Positions 1-10,783 of a stretch of 64,000 nucleotides of DNA are shown in pieces. The number at the start of each line of letters is the position of its first letter. Within the stretch, counting starts at the first letter, position 1. The position numbers and the translations under genes were made by a program. The notes beneath the pieces were generated by a model that did no database searches, had not been told where the DNA came from, and saw only the letters and a list, made by a program, of their open reading frames with translations. The DNA is from Deinandra increscens subsp. villosa (taxonomy: Eukaryota; Streptophyta; Magnoliopsida; Asterales; Asteraceae), in contig JBCNJP010000010.1 of assembly GCA_039602395.1 (NCBI GenBank), positions 92,843,729-92,907,728 on the forward strand, in the 5' to 3' direction.

Positions 1-517
1 TTTTTGAGCTTCCTCTTTTAGGATGACTTCTTGGTTTACACGATTTCGTGCTTCATTTTCTTCCGCCCATATTCTTTTGAAGTACTCTTCTATGATCTTG
101 ATGTGTTCTAACATTTTTTTGTGTTGTTTCTTCAAGGTCACTTTTAGGAGGGGAAGAAGGTGTTTCTATTGTATATGGTGGGTAGTTATTTTTTATTTTT
201 CAGGATGCTCATCGCTATACTGATTTTGACTACACCGTAAACAAAAGAAAGCGAAACCATGTATACACTTAGAAGTTGAAGGTGGAAATTCATCCTCCAC
301 AACCGGCATTCTTATGTTTTCTTGTTCAAAGATGCAACACTCGCCATGGAAAATGTCACATCTAGGACAATATGAGTTGTGTTACTCGCAAGAATGCAGG
401 CGTTATCACTAATATGTAACAATCCTGAGAGTAATGGGGACCGCCGCAGATTCTGCACCACCCAGATTGGGGACAACCATCATTATAACCGAAATATTCC
501 TCCGGATATTGATCCAT
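1..517 (-). pseudogene. Athila-like gypsy retrotransposon leader/gag fragment with N-terminal CCHC finger
   Basis: Read on the minus strand from an ATG at 517, the frame opens MDQYPEEYFGYNDGCPQSGW and then gives CRICGGPHYSQDC at 457-419, a zinc-knuckle-like CX2CX3HX4C. A stop follows near 360 and the frame is broken further left. Near 20-90 a shifted frame reads IEEYFKRIWAEENEARNRVN, a charged helical stretch. The ORF lies just downstream of a tRNA-Asp primer binding site, so position and the CCHC finger suggest the start of the internal region of an Athila/Tat-lineage element. It is a broken remnant running off the left edge of the window. The lineage assignment rests mainly on the adjacent PBS. 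Confidence 0.55.
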
Positions 518-701
518 CCTTGAAATATTTCTCAGACAAATAAGGGGTTTGAAAGAAGAAAAATAAAAAAAGGTTAAAGAAAAAAAATAAAAATAAAAAT
601 AAAAAGGTTAAAAGATAATTAAAAGTTTAAAGAAAAATAAAAAGAAAGTTTAAAAAAAAATAGGCCGTTAACTCGGATTTTTCTCAAAATCCTCGTTTGT
701 G

Positions 702-719
702 TCCCCGGCAACGGCGCCA
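702..719 (-). other. Primer binding site, tRNA-Asp type
   Basis: The minus strand reads TGGCGCCGTTGCCGGGGA, the 18-nt complement of a plant tRNA-Asp 3' end, which is the PBS used by Athila elements. It sits 7 nt from the end of the LTR (left edge at 727), fixing the minus orientation of this element. Confidence 0.85.
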
Positions 720-726
720 AAAAGCT

Positions 727-1720
727 TGGTGTGGTGTGGTGTGGTGTGTATACAAAATATGATATTATTTTATGACACTTTTTTAGCATTTGAAGCATTT
801 AAATTTTATAAAACCTGATTTACTGACAACTACTATTTCACGAAATCATGGGCAAATGCATCCATCGTGGAGCAGTATAGTAGTGGTAAGTCGAATCGGG
901 TCGATCAAGGACATAATGGAATGTGGGGATTTTAAAACTTTATCTTTGTTAACGTCTAACCAAATATATTTAGTATGAAAATGTTAAAGTAGACAAAAAT
1001 AAAAAAGAAGAAAAGAAAATAAAGATAAAATAAGATGGTGTTTTTACTTTTGCAAATCGAAGTTAGTATTACTTGGGAGAACTTACCAATGGTTGAGGAA
1101 GGTTAAACAAACACTTATAATATTGCTTAAGATTGTTCACTAGCATAAGATCAACCACCTTTCAGAATATTAGGCTGATTCACCATATAACTGCTAATCA
1201 TCTACGAGGAGTACGAATGACGAGGGAAGGTGCTGTTACTGAACAAACGAAGTGGTGTAACTCCACTTAGTTACGAGGTCCCTCAAACCGGCCGACTTAC
1301 CGTACTCGATACGTCGTCATGAACCAGCAGGGGAACAACCCTGCGTGCCGGATTATTTTATTATGAAAATTATCTTTTTAAGGGACTAAGGTCCGTTTCT
1401 TTCATACACCGCTCTCGCGCATGTACGTCCGGCGTAACCAGAGCCAAGTTCACAAACACGTACCATCTCAGCTTCCGTGAAGTGATAAAATACTACCAAC
1501 CTCCATTCCCAACCAAATACTTTCAGCCCGCACTTGCGTGGTCAGCCGAGTTTGCTTACATAGACATAAGGACCTCGAACGTATCATGTAGCAAGGGACG
1601 CGAGTCACCTTTCGGATCATGCATCGTCCCCCGACCGGGTGTCACAAGTCCGGCCTTTGGGATTTCGACTCCCCAGATGGTCTGTGATACGTAGAGCACG
1701 TTTGGTTCAGAAAATGAGTA
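727..1720 (-). mobile_element. Athila-like 5' LTR, R-U5 part (copy 1)
   Basis: About 1 kb adjoining the PBS. The LTR edge is placed at TGGTGTGG (727) by analogy with the spacer in element C. The same sequence recurs in the other orientation at 3950-4638, 37418-37678 and 48620-50424, so it is a family-level repeat. Shared landmarks are the block with the actaaggtccgtttcttt segment near 1385, the CCACCTTTCAGAATATTAGG block near 1157, and the block around 855-915 that matches 4440-4560. Homology ends near 1720, where the Athila U3 should continue, so this copy looks truncated. Confidence 0.7.
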
Positions 1721-1728
1721 ATACATTG

Positions 1729-1846
1729 TGCAAATTTTAGAGATGGAGTTGGAGATGAAGAATCCATTGTGCAAATTTTACATAATCTCTATTCACCAAA
1801 GTGCAAATTTTAGAGATGGAGTTGGAAATGAAGAATCCATTGTGAA
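1729..1846. repeat. Imperfect direct duplication, unit about 70 bp
   Basis: The segment running from tgtgcaaattttagagatgg to gaagaatccattgtg occurs at 1729-1778 and again at 1801-1846. It is typical of a duplicated MITE end. No flanking target duplication is resolved. Confidence 0.5.
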
Positions 1847-1859
1847 TGCTCCTAAGGGG

Positions 1860-2515
1860 CTCATATATTTAATTAACAAGATTTTGCGACACGCACGTTG
1901 CCGCTGAGAAATCGCGAGTACATAAAATAGTTGAATTGCTATAACGTCACGTAAAGAAGACAAAAGTTAAACTACCTAACGACCCATACACTGCAGTTGC
2001 GTTGCTATAACACTACATAAAGAAACGAAAATAAAAAACTAAGTAACGGCATTAAAATTAGAAGACAAATACTTAAAATATTGATCTTGCCACCTTAAAG
2101 TTAAGTTACACAACTATAATCTTTACAAAAAGAAATGAAAAATAAAACTACTAAATGATAAAACCTTAAAAAAACAAGACGAAACAAAGTAGTAACTGAC
2201 AAAACTAAAAAAAATAGAAGACACATGGCAACCTACAAATGGTCTTTGTACTATTCATCTTTTTGGTTATTGTGTGTGTATATATATATGTATATATAAC
2301 TAGGTTAGTAAATCGTGTACTACACTAGTTGAATAAGTGATACAATGTCAATGAAGTAAACATAGATCTTCATAATATGATCTAACTACATGTGATATAA
2401 GTAATAGGGTAAAAAAATGAACCATATCTAATAAAATATCAAACTATTATGTGTCCATCAAATAAATTGATATTATTAAGAAAAATAAAAGAACACCTTA
2501 TATTTTTCAACAAGA
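1860..2515. other. AT-rich spacer, no gene seen
   Basis: Contains short A-rich runs and a small TA tract near 2278-2300. No coding signal, TIR pair or recognised repeat boundary was found. Confidence 0.5.
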
Positions 2516-2517
2516 TG

Positions 2518-3660
2518 GTGATCCGCCCGCGCTTTGCGGCGGGCCACCCATTTACCCGTCAGTTCAAGTAAGAAAAATTTTAATGTGGTCAAAGTATAAA
2601 ACTATAAAAAAGTTGTGGCCAATGTCGAAAATTCTAAAAGTCTAATAAAAAATGAAAATAGAAAAGGTAAGGGGTATAAAACGTAAAAATCTAAAAGTTT
2701 CGTGGTAAAGGTATAAAACTATAAAAACAAAAGTAGAAAAGTCAAGAGGTATAAGCGTAAAAGTCTAATAAAACTACAAAATGTCATGGTTAAAATCGAA
2801 AACTCTAAAAATATACTAAAAATGAAAGTAGAAAAACATACTATTGTGAAAGTTTCGTGGCTAAAGTAAAAGACCACAAAACTTTTAAAAAAAAGTTTAA
2901 AAGTTAGATTGTAAAAAACATAAAAATACGAAACATATGTGAAAATGAAAATAGGAAAACGTAAAATTGTGAAAATTTCGTAGCCAAAGTAGAAGACAAA
3001 GAACTTATAATAAAAAGAAGTTTAAAAGTTAAAGGGTAGAAAACGTAAAAGTATGAAACATATGTGACCAAACTATGAAACCTAAAGTTTACTATTCTTT
3101 ATAAAAAATTAAAGAAAAATAACATGTAAAAGTTAGGGGGTAGAAATAGTCAAAGTAATAAGCTTTCGTGGCCAAAGTATAAAAAGTAAAATAAAGTGTA
3201 AAAGTTAGGGGTAGAAATTGTCAAAGTAATAAATTTTCGTGGCCAAAGTATGAAAAGTAAAAAATTTACTATGTCCTCCTAATGTTATATATATATAATC
3301 TATAACTACTTCTCAATTTCTCATAAATCAAATTTTATATAACATTACATATAATAATATAAATTTAAGAGTTACAACAATTGTTTAAAACCTTCAAATA
3401 TTTTTTGTGCATACAAATTTGATATTCTATATGTAACCTTACTATCTTTATCCAAAATTAGTAGTTTTCATTCGTCTTTACTCGTATCTTTTGATAATGC
3501 GACATATACAATTGACTATATGTAAAGACTGGATCGCATAACTATAACCCAACTTTCAAAAATGATTGCCTTAACTTTTATTTATTGTCAATGCAAAAAA
3601 TATAGCAAGAGAAAACAATACATTTTTTTAAAATTCAATGGAATCTTCTTATCAGAAGGT
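2518..3660 (-). mobile_element. 3' portion of a Helitron, with noncoding tail
   Basis: On the minus strand this runs from a decayed helicase fragment (about 3600-3430), through roughly 850 nt of noncoding tail rich in reiterated phrases such as aaagtttcgtggccaaagta, to a GC hairpin (CCCGCCGCAAAGCGCGGGCG) and terminus at about 2518. The tail is similar to 54287-55070 and to 43990-44400. A helicase remnant, a tail and a 3' hairpin in that order is what an autonomous Helitron would leave. Confidence 0.65.
3430..3600 (-). pseudogene. Helitron Rep/helicase C-terminal remnant
   Basis: The minus strand encodes VFTYSQLY followed, after a 2-nt TA-type frameshift, by VALSKDTSKDE. This corresponds to the conserved C-terminal motif of the Pif1-like helicase of plant Helitrons, usually QLYVALSRVTS. 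Just upstream, degraded reading frames keep pieces resembling the INKSQGQ motif. The protein is far too short and broken to work. It identifies the element and its orientation; the 3' terminal hairpin about 900 nt further along the minus strand agrees. Confidence 0.65.
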
Positions 3661-3678
3661 GTCAAACCCAATATTACT

Positions 3679-3949
3679 AAGGCCCGTTTGTTTTCTGTAA
3701 GAGATTTATGTTTCAATCTGAATGTCACTTCTGAATTTTAAGAGCTGGTCCAACTGTCTGAAATCTGAATCATTAAAGCTGTTTGTCTTTTGTAAAACAT
3801 CTAAATATAAATAGATGTTTGTTTTACCATATTAAATGTTAAACTTATGCAGCTAATTTAAAAATAAACTTGCCTTAACATAAAACACTGAAAAGAAAGT
3901 ACAACAACAAATAAATGTTTCCAGTACATCTCAAACTCAACTTTGCATA
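3679..3949. repeat. Possible truncated hAT-type MITE
   Basis: Begins with aaggcccgtttgttttctgt, a terminus style common in plant hAT MITEs, followed by AT-rich noncoding sequence. No matching right end is present. The Athila LTR at 3950 begins where the partner end would be expected, so the call is weak. Confidence 0.3.
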
Positions 3950-4638
3950 CATGCACGAGAGCAGTGTACAAAAGAAACGGACCTTAGTCCCTTAAAAATA
4001 TAATTTTCATAATAAAATAATCCGACACACAGGGTTGTTCCCCTACTGGTTCATGACGGCGTGGCGAGTAGGGTATGTCTGCCGGTTTGAGGGACCCCGA
4101 AATAAGTGGCATTACACCACTTCGTTTGTGAACTAGCCACACCTTCCCTCGGCATCTGTACTCCTCGTAGACGATTAGTAGTTAGATGGTGAATCAGCCT
4201 AAGATTCCGAAAGGTGGTTGATCTTCTGCTAGTGAACAATCTTAAGCAAGATTATAAGTTTATGTTCAGCCTTCCTCAACCACTGGTAAGTTCTCCCAAG
4301 TAATACTAACTTTGATTTGTAAAACTAAAAACACCATCTTATTTTATCTTTATTTTCTTTTCTTCTTTTTATTTTAGTCTATTTCAACATTTACATACTA
4401 AATAGATGTGGTTAGACGTTAACAAAGATAAAGTATTAAAATCTCCACTTTCCATTGTGTCCTTGATTGACCCCGATTCAACTTACCACTACTATACTGC
4501 TCCACGATGGGTGCACTTGCCCGTGATGTTGTGAAATAGTAGTTTTCAGTAAATCAGGTTTTATAAATTTAAAAGCTTCAAATGCTAAAAGGTGTCACAA
4601 AATAATATTATATTTTATATATACACCACAGCACACCA
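3950..4638 (+). mobile_element. Athila-like LTR fragment (copy 2)
   Basis: Plus-strand copy of the LTR in 727-1720, sharing the ggaccttagtcccttaaaaa block, the ctcctcgtagacgatta block and the 3' part ending cagcacacca at 4638. The 5' portion is missing before about 3950. No PBS follows, so it is a solo or truncated LTR that abuts the gag remnant of element C. Confidence 0.65.
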
Positions 4639-4820
4639 ATATGTGAGACCGTTGTAAATTTTTTTTGCTGATGGCCCAGTCAGTCAACCCGTGTTATGGG
4701 CATTTACTTAAGAGAGTGTTGAAACGATCGTAAGAAAGGTAATACGGCTCGTCGGGGTCCTTGTGAAAAGAGTGAATTTGTTCCCTAATACGAGCGACTT
4801 TGGCGGGTGAATGGTACTTT

Positions 4821-5303
4821 TTATAGATATTTTTGTTGATGATCGGCCCACGTAGTGATGAAGTTCACGGGCAGGGTTTCCAGCCAAAGAGCAACGCGGG
4901 CGGTGAGAGAAAATGGAAATAGGCGGAGGTACATTGTTTCGCTTGAAACACCATTGAGACCAAAAGTGGCACAGGTACGCACAAATCGAGATAAGTGAGC
5001 GGGTGTGCCCTCCTCGTCAAGGCCGTGGAATTGGATAGTTTGGGTGAGGGTGTTCAGAACGTGGGATGGGATTTGCCAATTGGCAGTGTTGGCAATAGTG
5101 GTTGGTGCAATGGAAAACCTAGCGTCTACGACTCCGTCACTAGCAATTTCATGAACAATACGCCTAGCAGCCATATCTAAATCAAGAAATGGAATGGGTT
5201 CAAATATACGAGAAACGGGGTCAGGAGTGTGTACCTTACTATCACGAATGGTTTTCAGACGCTCACAGATGTGGTCATAGATGTCTCTCTCGGGCTCAGA
5301 CAT
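4821..5303 (-). pseudogene. Ty3/gypsy gag N-terminal region (element C)
   Basis: A 160-residue minus-strand ORF starting at 5303. The C-terminal half carries the retrotransposon gag motif seen in Athila/Tat elements: LRLFPFSLTARVALWLETLP followed by ITTWADHQQKYL. The N-terminal part is probably the variable leader. The ATG lies 239 nt after a PBS at 5559-5542, as expected for the first ORF. Usual gag proteins of this class are longer and end in a zinc knuckle; here a stop follows QKYL and sequence to about 4640 is frame-broken. Likely role when intact: capsid formation. Confidence 0.75.
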
Positions 5304-5541
5304 AGCAGAAAATTAAGGCGACTCTTGAGAATGGGTATGGGGCATAAACTGGTGGCAACAAAAATAAAGGAAATAATTAAACCTAATTTAACTAAAGGAA
5401 AATAAAGCGAAAAGTAGATTAAGTGGAAATTAAAACCTAAAGAAAAATTAACTATTAAGTTAACTAAGCATGCAAAGAAAAAGAAAAAGCAAACAATTAA
5501 CCTAAATCACAAATCAAAGTTAATTTTGCTATTGCCAAGTG

Positions 5542-5559
5542 TCTCCGGCAACGACGCCA
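5542..5559 (-). other. Degenerate tRNA-Asp-type primer binding site (element C)
   Basis: The minus strand reads TGGCGTCGTTGCCGGAGA, two substitutions from the Athila-type PBS at 702-719. It is separated by 6 nt from the LTR end at 5566. Confidence 0.75.
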
Positions 5560-5886
5560 AAAACTTGATGTGCAAAACTTGGTCACTAAAAATAACTAAG
5601 AAAACCTAGACCTAGACACACTAAGCTAAAACCCAATAATCCTAAAACTAAACCAAGCCATTAGGAAAGTGTACCTATCGACTATACTAAAGCCTACGGA
5701 AGACCGGGGTCGAACCCTAGAGACACTACGAATAACTAAATTAACTAAAGAAATGTGAAAATTGATTAATGATGAAAATTGGTTTTTGATTGGAAAATTG
5801 ATTAACTAATTTACTGAAAGTGAAATTAACTAAATTAAGATTAACTAAACTTAAGACTTGCTAAAAATCGAAATTACTAAAAATGG

Positions 5887-6233
5887 TGAAATTGCCCTAC
5901 GCGGATCTTGTTCAATGTTTCAAGTTTAGAAGATGAACAAACAGTAAATATAAAGCTCAGTTTATTTCACCGAACGAAAACAGGACACACACAGATCACC
6001 GAATGAACAATCAGTTCACGAAAGTTGTAAATGGGCCGAATGATGTTGCTATTTATAGACAACATGTCCATCGAATGAGGTGCCAACCGAATGACTCATT
6101 CGGTGGTCATTCGCCACTCATTAGATGGCTCTCATTCTCCCACACAAAATACAGTGACTCACTCAGAACACTCTAGCAACTGTTACAACAAGACTCGATA
6201 CATCATATGACACATAAGCACTATGTACTAACA
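5887..6233 (-). repeat. 3' LTR of element A
   Basis: 347 bp. On the minus strand it starts TGTTAGTACATAG and ends GGGCAATTTCA. It keeps a TATA-like ctataaatagc (about 6050-6060) that the other LTR lacks. A polypurine tract of G-rich sequence, aaggggggg then agggt, directly precedes it at 6234-6248. Confidence 0.85.
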
Positions 6234-7014
6234 ACCCTCCCCCCCTTGTCGTATGATGTATCTTTTCTATCTATTCCAACACATTGACTCTAATCTTCAA
6301 CAATTGATCTTCAATGAGAAATTGATCTTCAACTCTGAAAATTGAGTCTAGTTTTAGTAGAGTTCGCATGGCTGGAACATGACTCTTCAACTGAACCATT
6401 TTGAAAAAGATTCTTCATGTACTCCTCCTTTCACCATGCTTAAGTCAACCTTTTAACCTGCGATTTCAGAAGACGAAAACACGGTTTTCTATTTTTAAGC
6501 CAACATAAGTTAATCTTTGGTAAAAATCTCCTTCGGAGAACCAAGATGTATGTTTTAAAAATTTGTTTTTTGTATCTTGGGTCGATCAATCGAAAACAAA
6601 CAAGAAATAAAAAGTTTTTGGCTTTTACAAGTTTATGATAAAACACACCAAAAATCTCTTTGATTTTTCTGAAATGAAATATAATATGCAATACATAATC
6701 AGACTCTATTTTTGATTTTCTGAGAAAGATCACAACGCGAGATCATATCAGACATAATGCATCTAGCACATTTCCATTTCGGCCTTAATCAGCATGCAAG
6801 TCAAGATAATCGCAAATAGAACATTTATGTTTATTTCAGCATGCACCAATCATTTTTATTGTTTTCAGATATGCTTAGGTAATATTATCATGAACTGATA
6901 ACTCGGCTTCCACTCTTTCAGATATACCGGGAAATCATCATGTTTATCAAATAGAAGCAAATTTTCTTAGAGATTTAATCATCCTTGATGAATCAAGCAT
7001 AAATAAAACAGAAC

Positions 7015-7255
7015 CTCAAATACCTAGCAATCAGGTCGGTATTGTAGACACGCAGAGAAAACCTAAGTATTTGAGAAAATAAGAAAGCAAAACAAGTTGA
7101 AGTTGTATAATTCAACAACAGTCAGGTCGATACTTCCGTATACACAGAGAAAGTCTGATGAATTATATGAAACACCACAGAAAACAGAGCAGAACCTCAA
7201 ACGAACAACAATCAGCTCGATCTTTCGATACGCAGAGAAAGTGCGACCGTTTGAG
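7015..7255 (-). ncRNA. Three tandem structured hairpins in the 3' region of element A
   Basis: Minus-strand hairpins at 7255-7196, 7166-7107 and 7075-7015, each about 60 nt and spaced about 90 nt. Outer stems are CTCAAACG/CGTTTGAG, ATAATTCA/TGAATTAT and CTCAAATACTTAG/CTAGGTATTTGAG (one G-U). Each loop keeps TTTCTCTGYGTRT, a small apical hairpin (e.g. ATAC-GGAA-GTAT, ATC-GAAA-GAT) and CGASCTGA. The related element B keeps the same three-unit arrangement with different but complementary stems. The sequence is noncoding. Function is unknown; packaging, export, stability or 3' processing are all possible. Confidence 0.6.
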
Positions 7256-7812
7256 AAAATAAAGAAAATCAAACAAGTTTAAATCTTTCGAAATGAAAAC
7301 ATGTATTCATCAGGATATCTCTTATTCTATTTTTGACAGAATCATCACACAACATTCATCAAGAAGCAAATAACCAAAATATCAAGCAAGCTTTATGTTT
7401 ATATCTCACTTGCAGATATCAGATTAGTCATGCACATTCACAGATTATGCAAATACCTACAGCCTTTAGACTTAATCTATCCATGGCAGATAAACATATA
7501 TGCTGATGTACTATCATTTCTCGCTTTGTCAAATTAATTTCTCAATTATTTAGTTATTATTTTATTTATAGTTTCCAAAATCTCCCCTTAAAATTCAACA
7601 AACTCTACTTTTTGAATTTTCCAAATTTTTCTCCTCCTAAAAATATGAATGAAAGAAAATGAAAAACAAATAAAAAATGAAAATAAAAATGATCGATCAA
7701 CTCTTGACCATTTTGAAAACGATATTTTTGAAAATCAATTTTTCAAAGATAGAAACGATTCAATTAACTTAAATGTTTCACAAGTATTCCACTTTCAGCA
7801 ATCTTTCAATTA

Positions 7813-8565
7813 CTAACAGGTCTTCTTGAAATACCTGCAAACACTGGAAAGTAATAAGTCCTTAAAACCCCGACCCTCATCCACAGTTATGGTAGGTCGT
7901 CCAGTGTCTTCAACGAAACCACTGTTGGTTGTAGAGACAATCTTTGGTCTCCATTCCATTTGTGGCTTTAAATTTTCTAATGAACTATTGTCGACTGATG
8001 AATGACAGTCAGAACTGCTACCGAGAGAATAAACAACTTTATGTTTCCAGAAAAGTTTACTCTTGGGCATTGGTTCATTAAAGATTATGCCTTCAGAATT
8101 TAACAAATTTTATATTTTTGGCATATAATGGTGAATTGTTAGTTGTGGTAGGACAATTATTAGCAATATGACTTTGTTTATGACAAACATAACAAAGTGG
8201 ACGACCAGTAATCCTGAATGAATTACAATATTTATCAGTCGATCCATCATCATACCTGACTGGAATTACAGGGTTATTTTTCTTTGGCTTTGAAGGTTTT
8301 TAAAAAACATTTTTCAAATGGAGGATCATAAAAACCTAAATCATCTCCATAACCAAAGAATTTATCATGACGATAAACCTGTTTGATTTAGAAGAGTGAA
8401 ATGAACTTGAATTTTTACCGTCTTTTGGTGTAACATCAGATATGCATGAAGACTCTTCAGTAGACACATTATTATGTGAAGATGAAGGTGAATAACCCTT
8501 TTCCAAATCTGAGGCTTCTTATCCGATAACAGCTTCTGATGTTTCTTTTTCTCGGCTTTGAACAC
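7813..8565 (-). pseudogene. C-terminal gag-region remnant of element A with CCHC finger
   Basis: At 8194-8153 the minus strand encodes CYVCHKQSHIANNC, a perfect CX2CX4HX4C zinc knuckle, probably an RNA-binding nucleocapsid finger. It is followed within 60 nt by a new frame (8106-7813) with EWRPKIVSTTNSGFVEDTGR. Element B carries the counterpart RWRPKMVSKGNEDFVEDTAR at 59880-59940, so this is a conserved end of the protein. Frames at 8365-8565 are lysine-rich and broken. No protease active site (D-S/T-G) is visible downstream. Sequence from 7812 to the hairpins is AT-rich and noncoding. Confidence 0.6.
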
Positions 8566-8602
8566 CTATTTGTTGACATTTTTCATTGGGACCTCCTTGC
8601 CT

Positions 8603-9780
8603 TCAAATCCTAAGCCACCATTTTTCTGTTTGAATCTTTTCTTGCACAAAATATGGTACTTCATGACCTTGTTTGGCAAGTATAATAAACTCAGATTTGA
8701 TACCTTTGTGATCATTCTTCTCGGAAATCAACGAGTCATCAATCACAATCACTGAGAACTTTACAATTTTCACATGACCTGGATTTCCTTCAAAATTCTT
8801 TTCTTTATCAAGAAATGTAGATTTGGAATCAAACTTCAATGTTTTGTGATACTAAACTTATTTTCATCTTTCTTCTTGGACTTTGACTTTGTCTTTCTTT
8901 TCCGAACTTGTATCGGCAAACTTTGAATAATCATGCTATTCAAGACCAGATGGCACAGCCGGTGTAGATATATCAATAACCACGGGAGAAGGAACCCGAT
9001 GAAGATTTACATCTTTACCATTCTTCTCACTCTTTTCCAGCTTATACAAGTAATTCAGAAAAGTCGGCGAATTATTGCAATTTTTCAACTGCCTAAGCAA
9101 ATCAAAAGTTTCTATCTTCAGTTCAAAAAATTTTGTAGTAGCTTCCATAACCTCCTTCTGTGAAGCAATGAACTTATCAGAAAACTTGTTATATTCATGG
9201 TTATGACGCCATCTCAAGTCACATTCTTCCAGAACTTCAACAGTAATTTTTTTCTAACTTTTTCTTATAATCTGAAACATCTACTTTCAAAACGTTATTT
9301 TGACTTTGTAACAAACCATTTTCAACACGTAACCTTGTGAGTTTCTCCTCAATACTGATCACTTTGTCAGTACCTTCAACAACAATTTTGTTAACCTTTT
9401 CATATTTTTCCTGAGCAGGATAACTTTAGCATACAAAGCATCAAAAGTTTCTTCAGCATCTTTTTGAGCAACCTTAGCTTTGTTACACTCTTCAATTAAC
9501 ACCTCTTTCTCTTTCAACCAATGTTCTTTACACCTAAAAAATTAAGAACACTTTGTACAGGATGAAGAAGCACCCTTTTGAATTTCTGCTACAAAACCAT
9601 CACAAACATAATTTTTCCATTTCTCCAATTCTGTTGTCAGATTACTGTTTTCTTCAGACAACTTTGCCACCTTCTTTTCTAATTTCTCAATTTCTTCTTT
9701 AAACTTCAAACGTTTATTAATTGTCTCATTTATTTTTGATTCAGAGATAGAATCAGTTACACATTCGGTAACTTTTTCTG
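8603..9780 (-). pseudogene. Coiled-coil segment of SIRE-like gag (element A)
   Basis: Read on the minus strand from about 9780, the frames give ESKINETINKRLKFKEEIEK, then long Lys/Glu/Leu-rich heptad-like stretches such as EEKLTRLRVENGLLQSQNDV. Several frameshifts and stops break it. Element B has the equivalent region (58020-58610) with SELKIEILDLKRQLHNLKNS, matching here FELKIETFDLLRQLKNCNNS at 9140-9080. A long coiled coil between gag and a late zinc knuckle is known in SIRE-lineage copia elements. Confidence 0.6.
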
Positions 9781-9784
9781 ACTT

Positions 9785-10066
9785 CTAAGAAAGTTTAACA
9801 ATGTATTCTTCACATTGTACCTTTATAGCATCCCACACCAATTTTGCTTTGTGAAGATTCTTGAATTGACTTGAAAATATTGTAGGTAAAGCCACAATAA
9901 GAAGCTTAAACGCCTTTTTATTTCGACCATAGGACCATTTCTCTTCAGTAGTTAAATTTCTTTTCTCCTTAAACTCTTTGCTAAAATCAGACGGATATTT
10001 ATATTCATCAGTAATCGGTATCCACAAAGTTTTATCCAAATCATCAATATATGCTTTGAAACTCAT
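9785..10066 (-). pseudogene. Copia gag N-terminal domain (element A)
   Basis: A 93-residue ORF beginning MSFKAYIDDLDKTLWIPITD at 10066, with EEKWSYGRNKKAFKLLIVAL and a LVWDAIKVQCE motif. These match the retrotransposon copia gag (UBN2/DUF4219-type) N-terminus, the capsid-forming part. Element B has the same domain at 56770-57060. It stops after KLS, and the next frame goes straight into the coiled-coil part, so the C-terminal half of gag and the first zinc knuckle found in B are missing here. Confidence 0.75.
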
Positions 10067-10149
10067 TGCCTAACTATAATAATCCTCAAGTTGCAACAAT
10101 TTTGGCACTTTCTGGCATTGACCAGCAATAAATGCTTCAATTAGATATA

Positions 10150-10600
10150 TTTTGAAAATGTATAATCGGGTAACGAAAACTTCAAATGCAAAAATGAAGG
10201 CCTTAGAAGTGGAATTTGGGAGTCAAAATGGTTTACACTAGCGGTAAGGTAGTGAAAATATAGATCTCGTCGAGACAGTCGTTTTGGCTGGTAATGGACT
10301 TTCTAACTCCAAACGGATCTCAAGTTACACCCGTTTTAGTGAAAACTAGTATTCTGCCACCGAATGAAGACTAATTGCTGAATGAATCTGATTCGGTGAA
10401 TGAAGTTTAAAAAACTGAACTGAGATGAACTGCCGAATGAAAAATAATTTTTCCGAATGAATTGATTCGCCGAATGAACCGATTTAGTGAATGAAATTAC
10501 CAGAAAATGAAATTTTTCAACAGCTGAATGATCAGCGAATGATGAATGAATGAACGGTGAATGAAACTAAGTTCTCATTCGGTGACACATTTTTTACCAT
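10150..10600 (-). repeat. CATTCGG-rich leader of element A
   Basis: Between PBS and gag, the minus strand contains about ten dispersed copies of a short motif close to CATTCGG or CATTCAC (plus strand ccgaatga/gtgaatga), e.g. around 10364, 10393, 10437, 10457 and 10571. The same motif occurs in both LTRs, including a perfect 17-nt palindrome CCGAATGACTCATTCGG near 6092 and 10952. No coding frame is seen. Confidence 0.65.
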
Positions 10601-10769
10601 AACTTTCTGGTTTTTGCAAATTTGAAGACACTGCTTATTAACAAAAGTGAACTAAAACAAATTTAGCAGATATTGGTCGGAACAGCTTTGAGAAATTGTG
10701 ACCTTTGCAAAACTGAATTTTGAAAAATCTCCAAAACTTGATGTTTTTCACTGAACTGAGCAACCAAAT

Positions 10770-10781
10770 GCTCTGATACCA
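10770..10781 (-). other. Primer binding site, initiator tRNA-Met type (element A)
   Basis: The minus strand reads TGGTATCAGAGC, the standard copia PBS, 2 nt from the 5' LTR end at 10784. It fixes the element on the minus strand. Confidence 0.9.
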
Positions 10782-10783
10782 CT

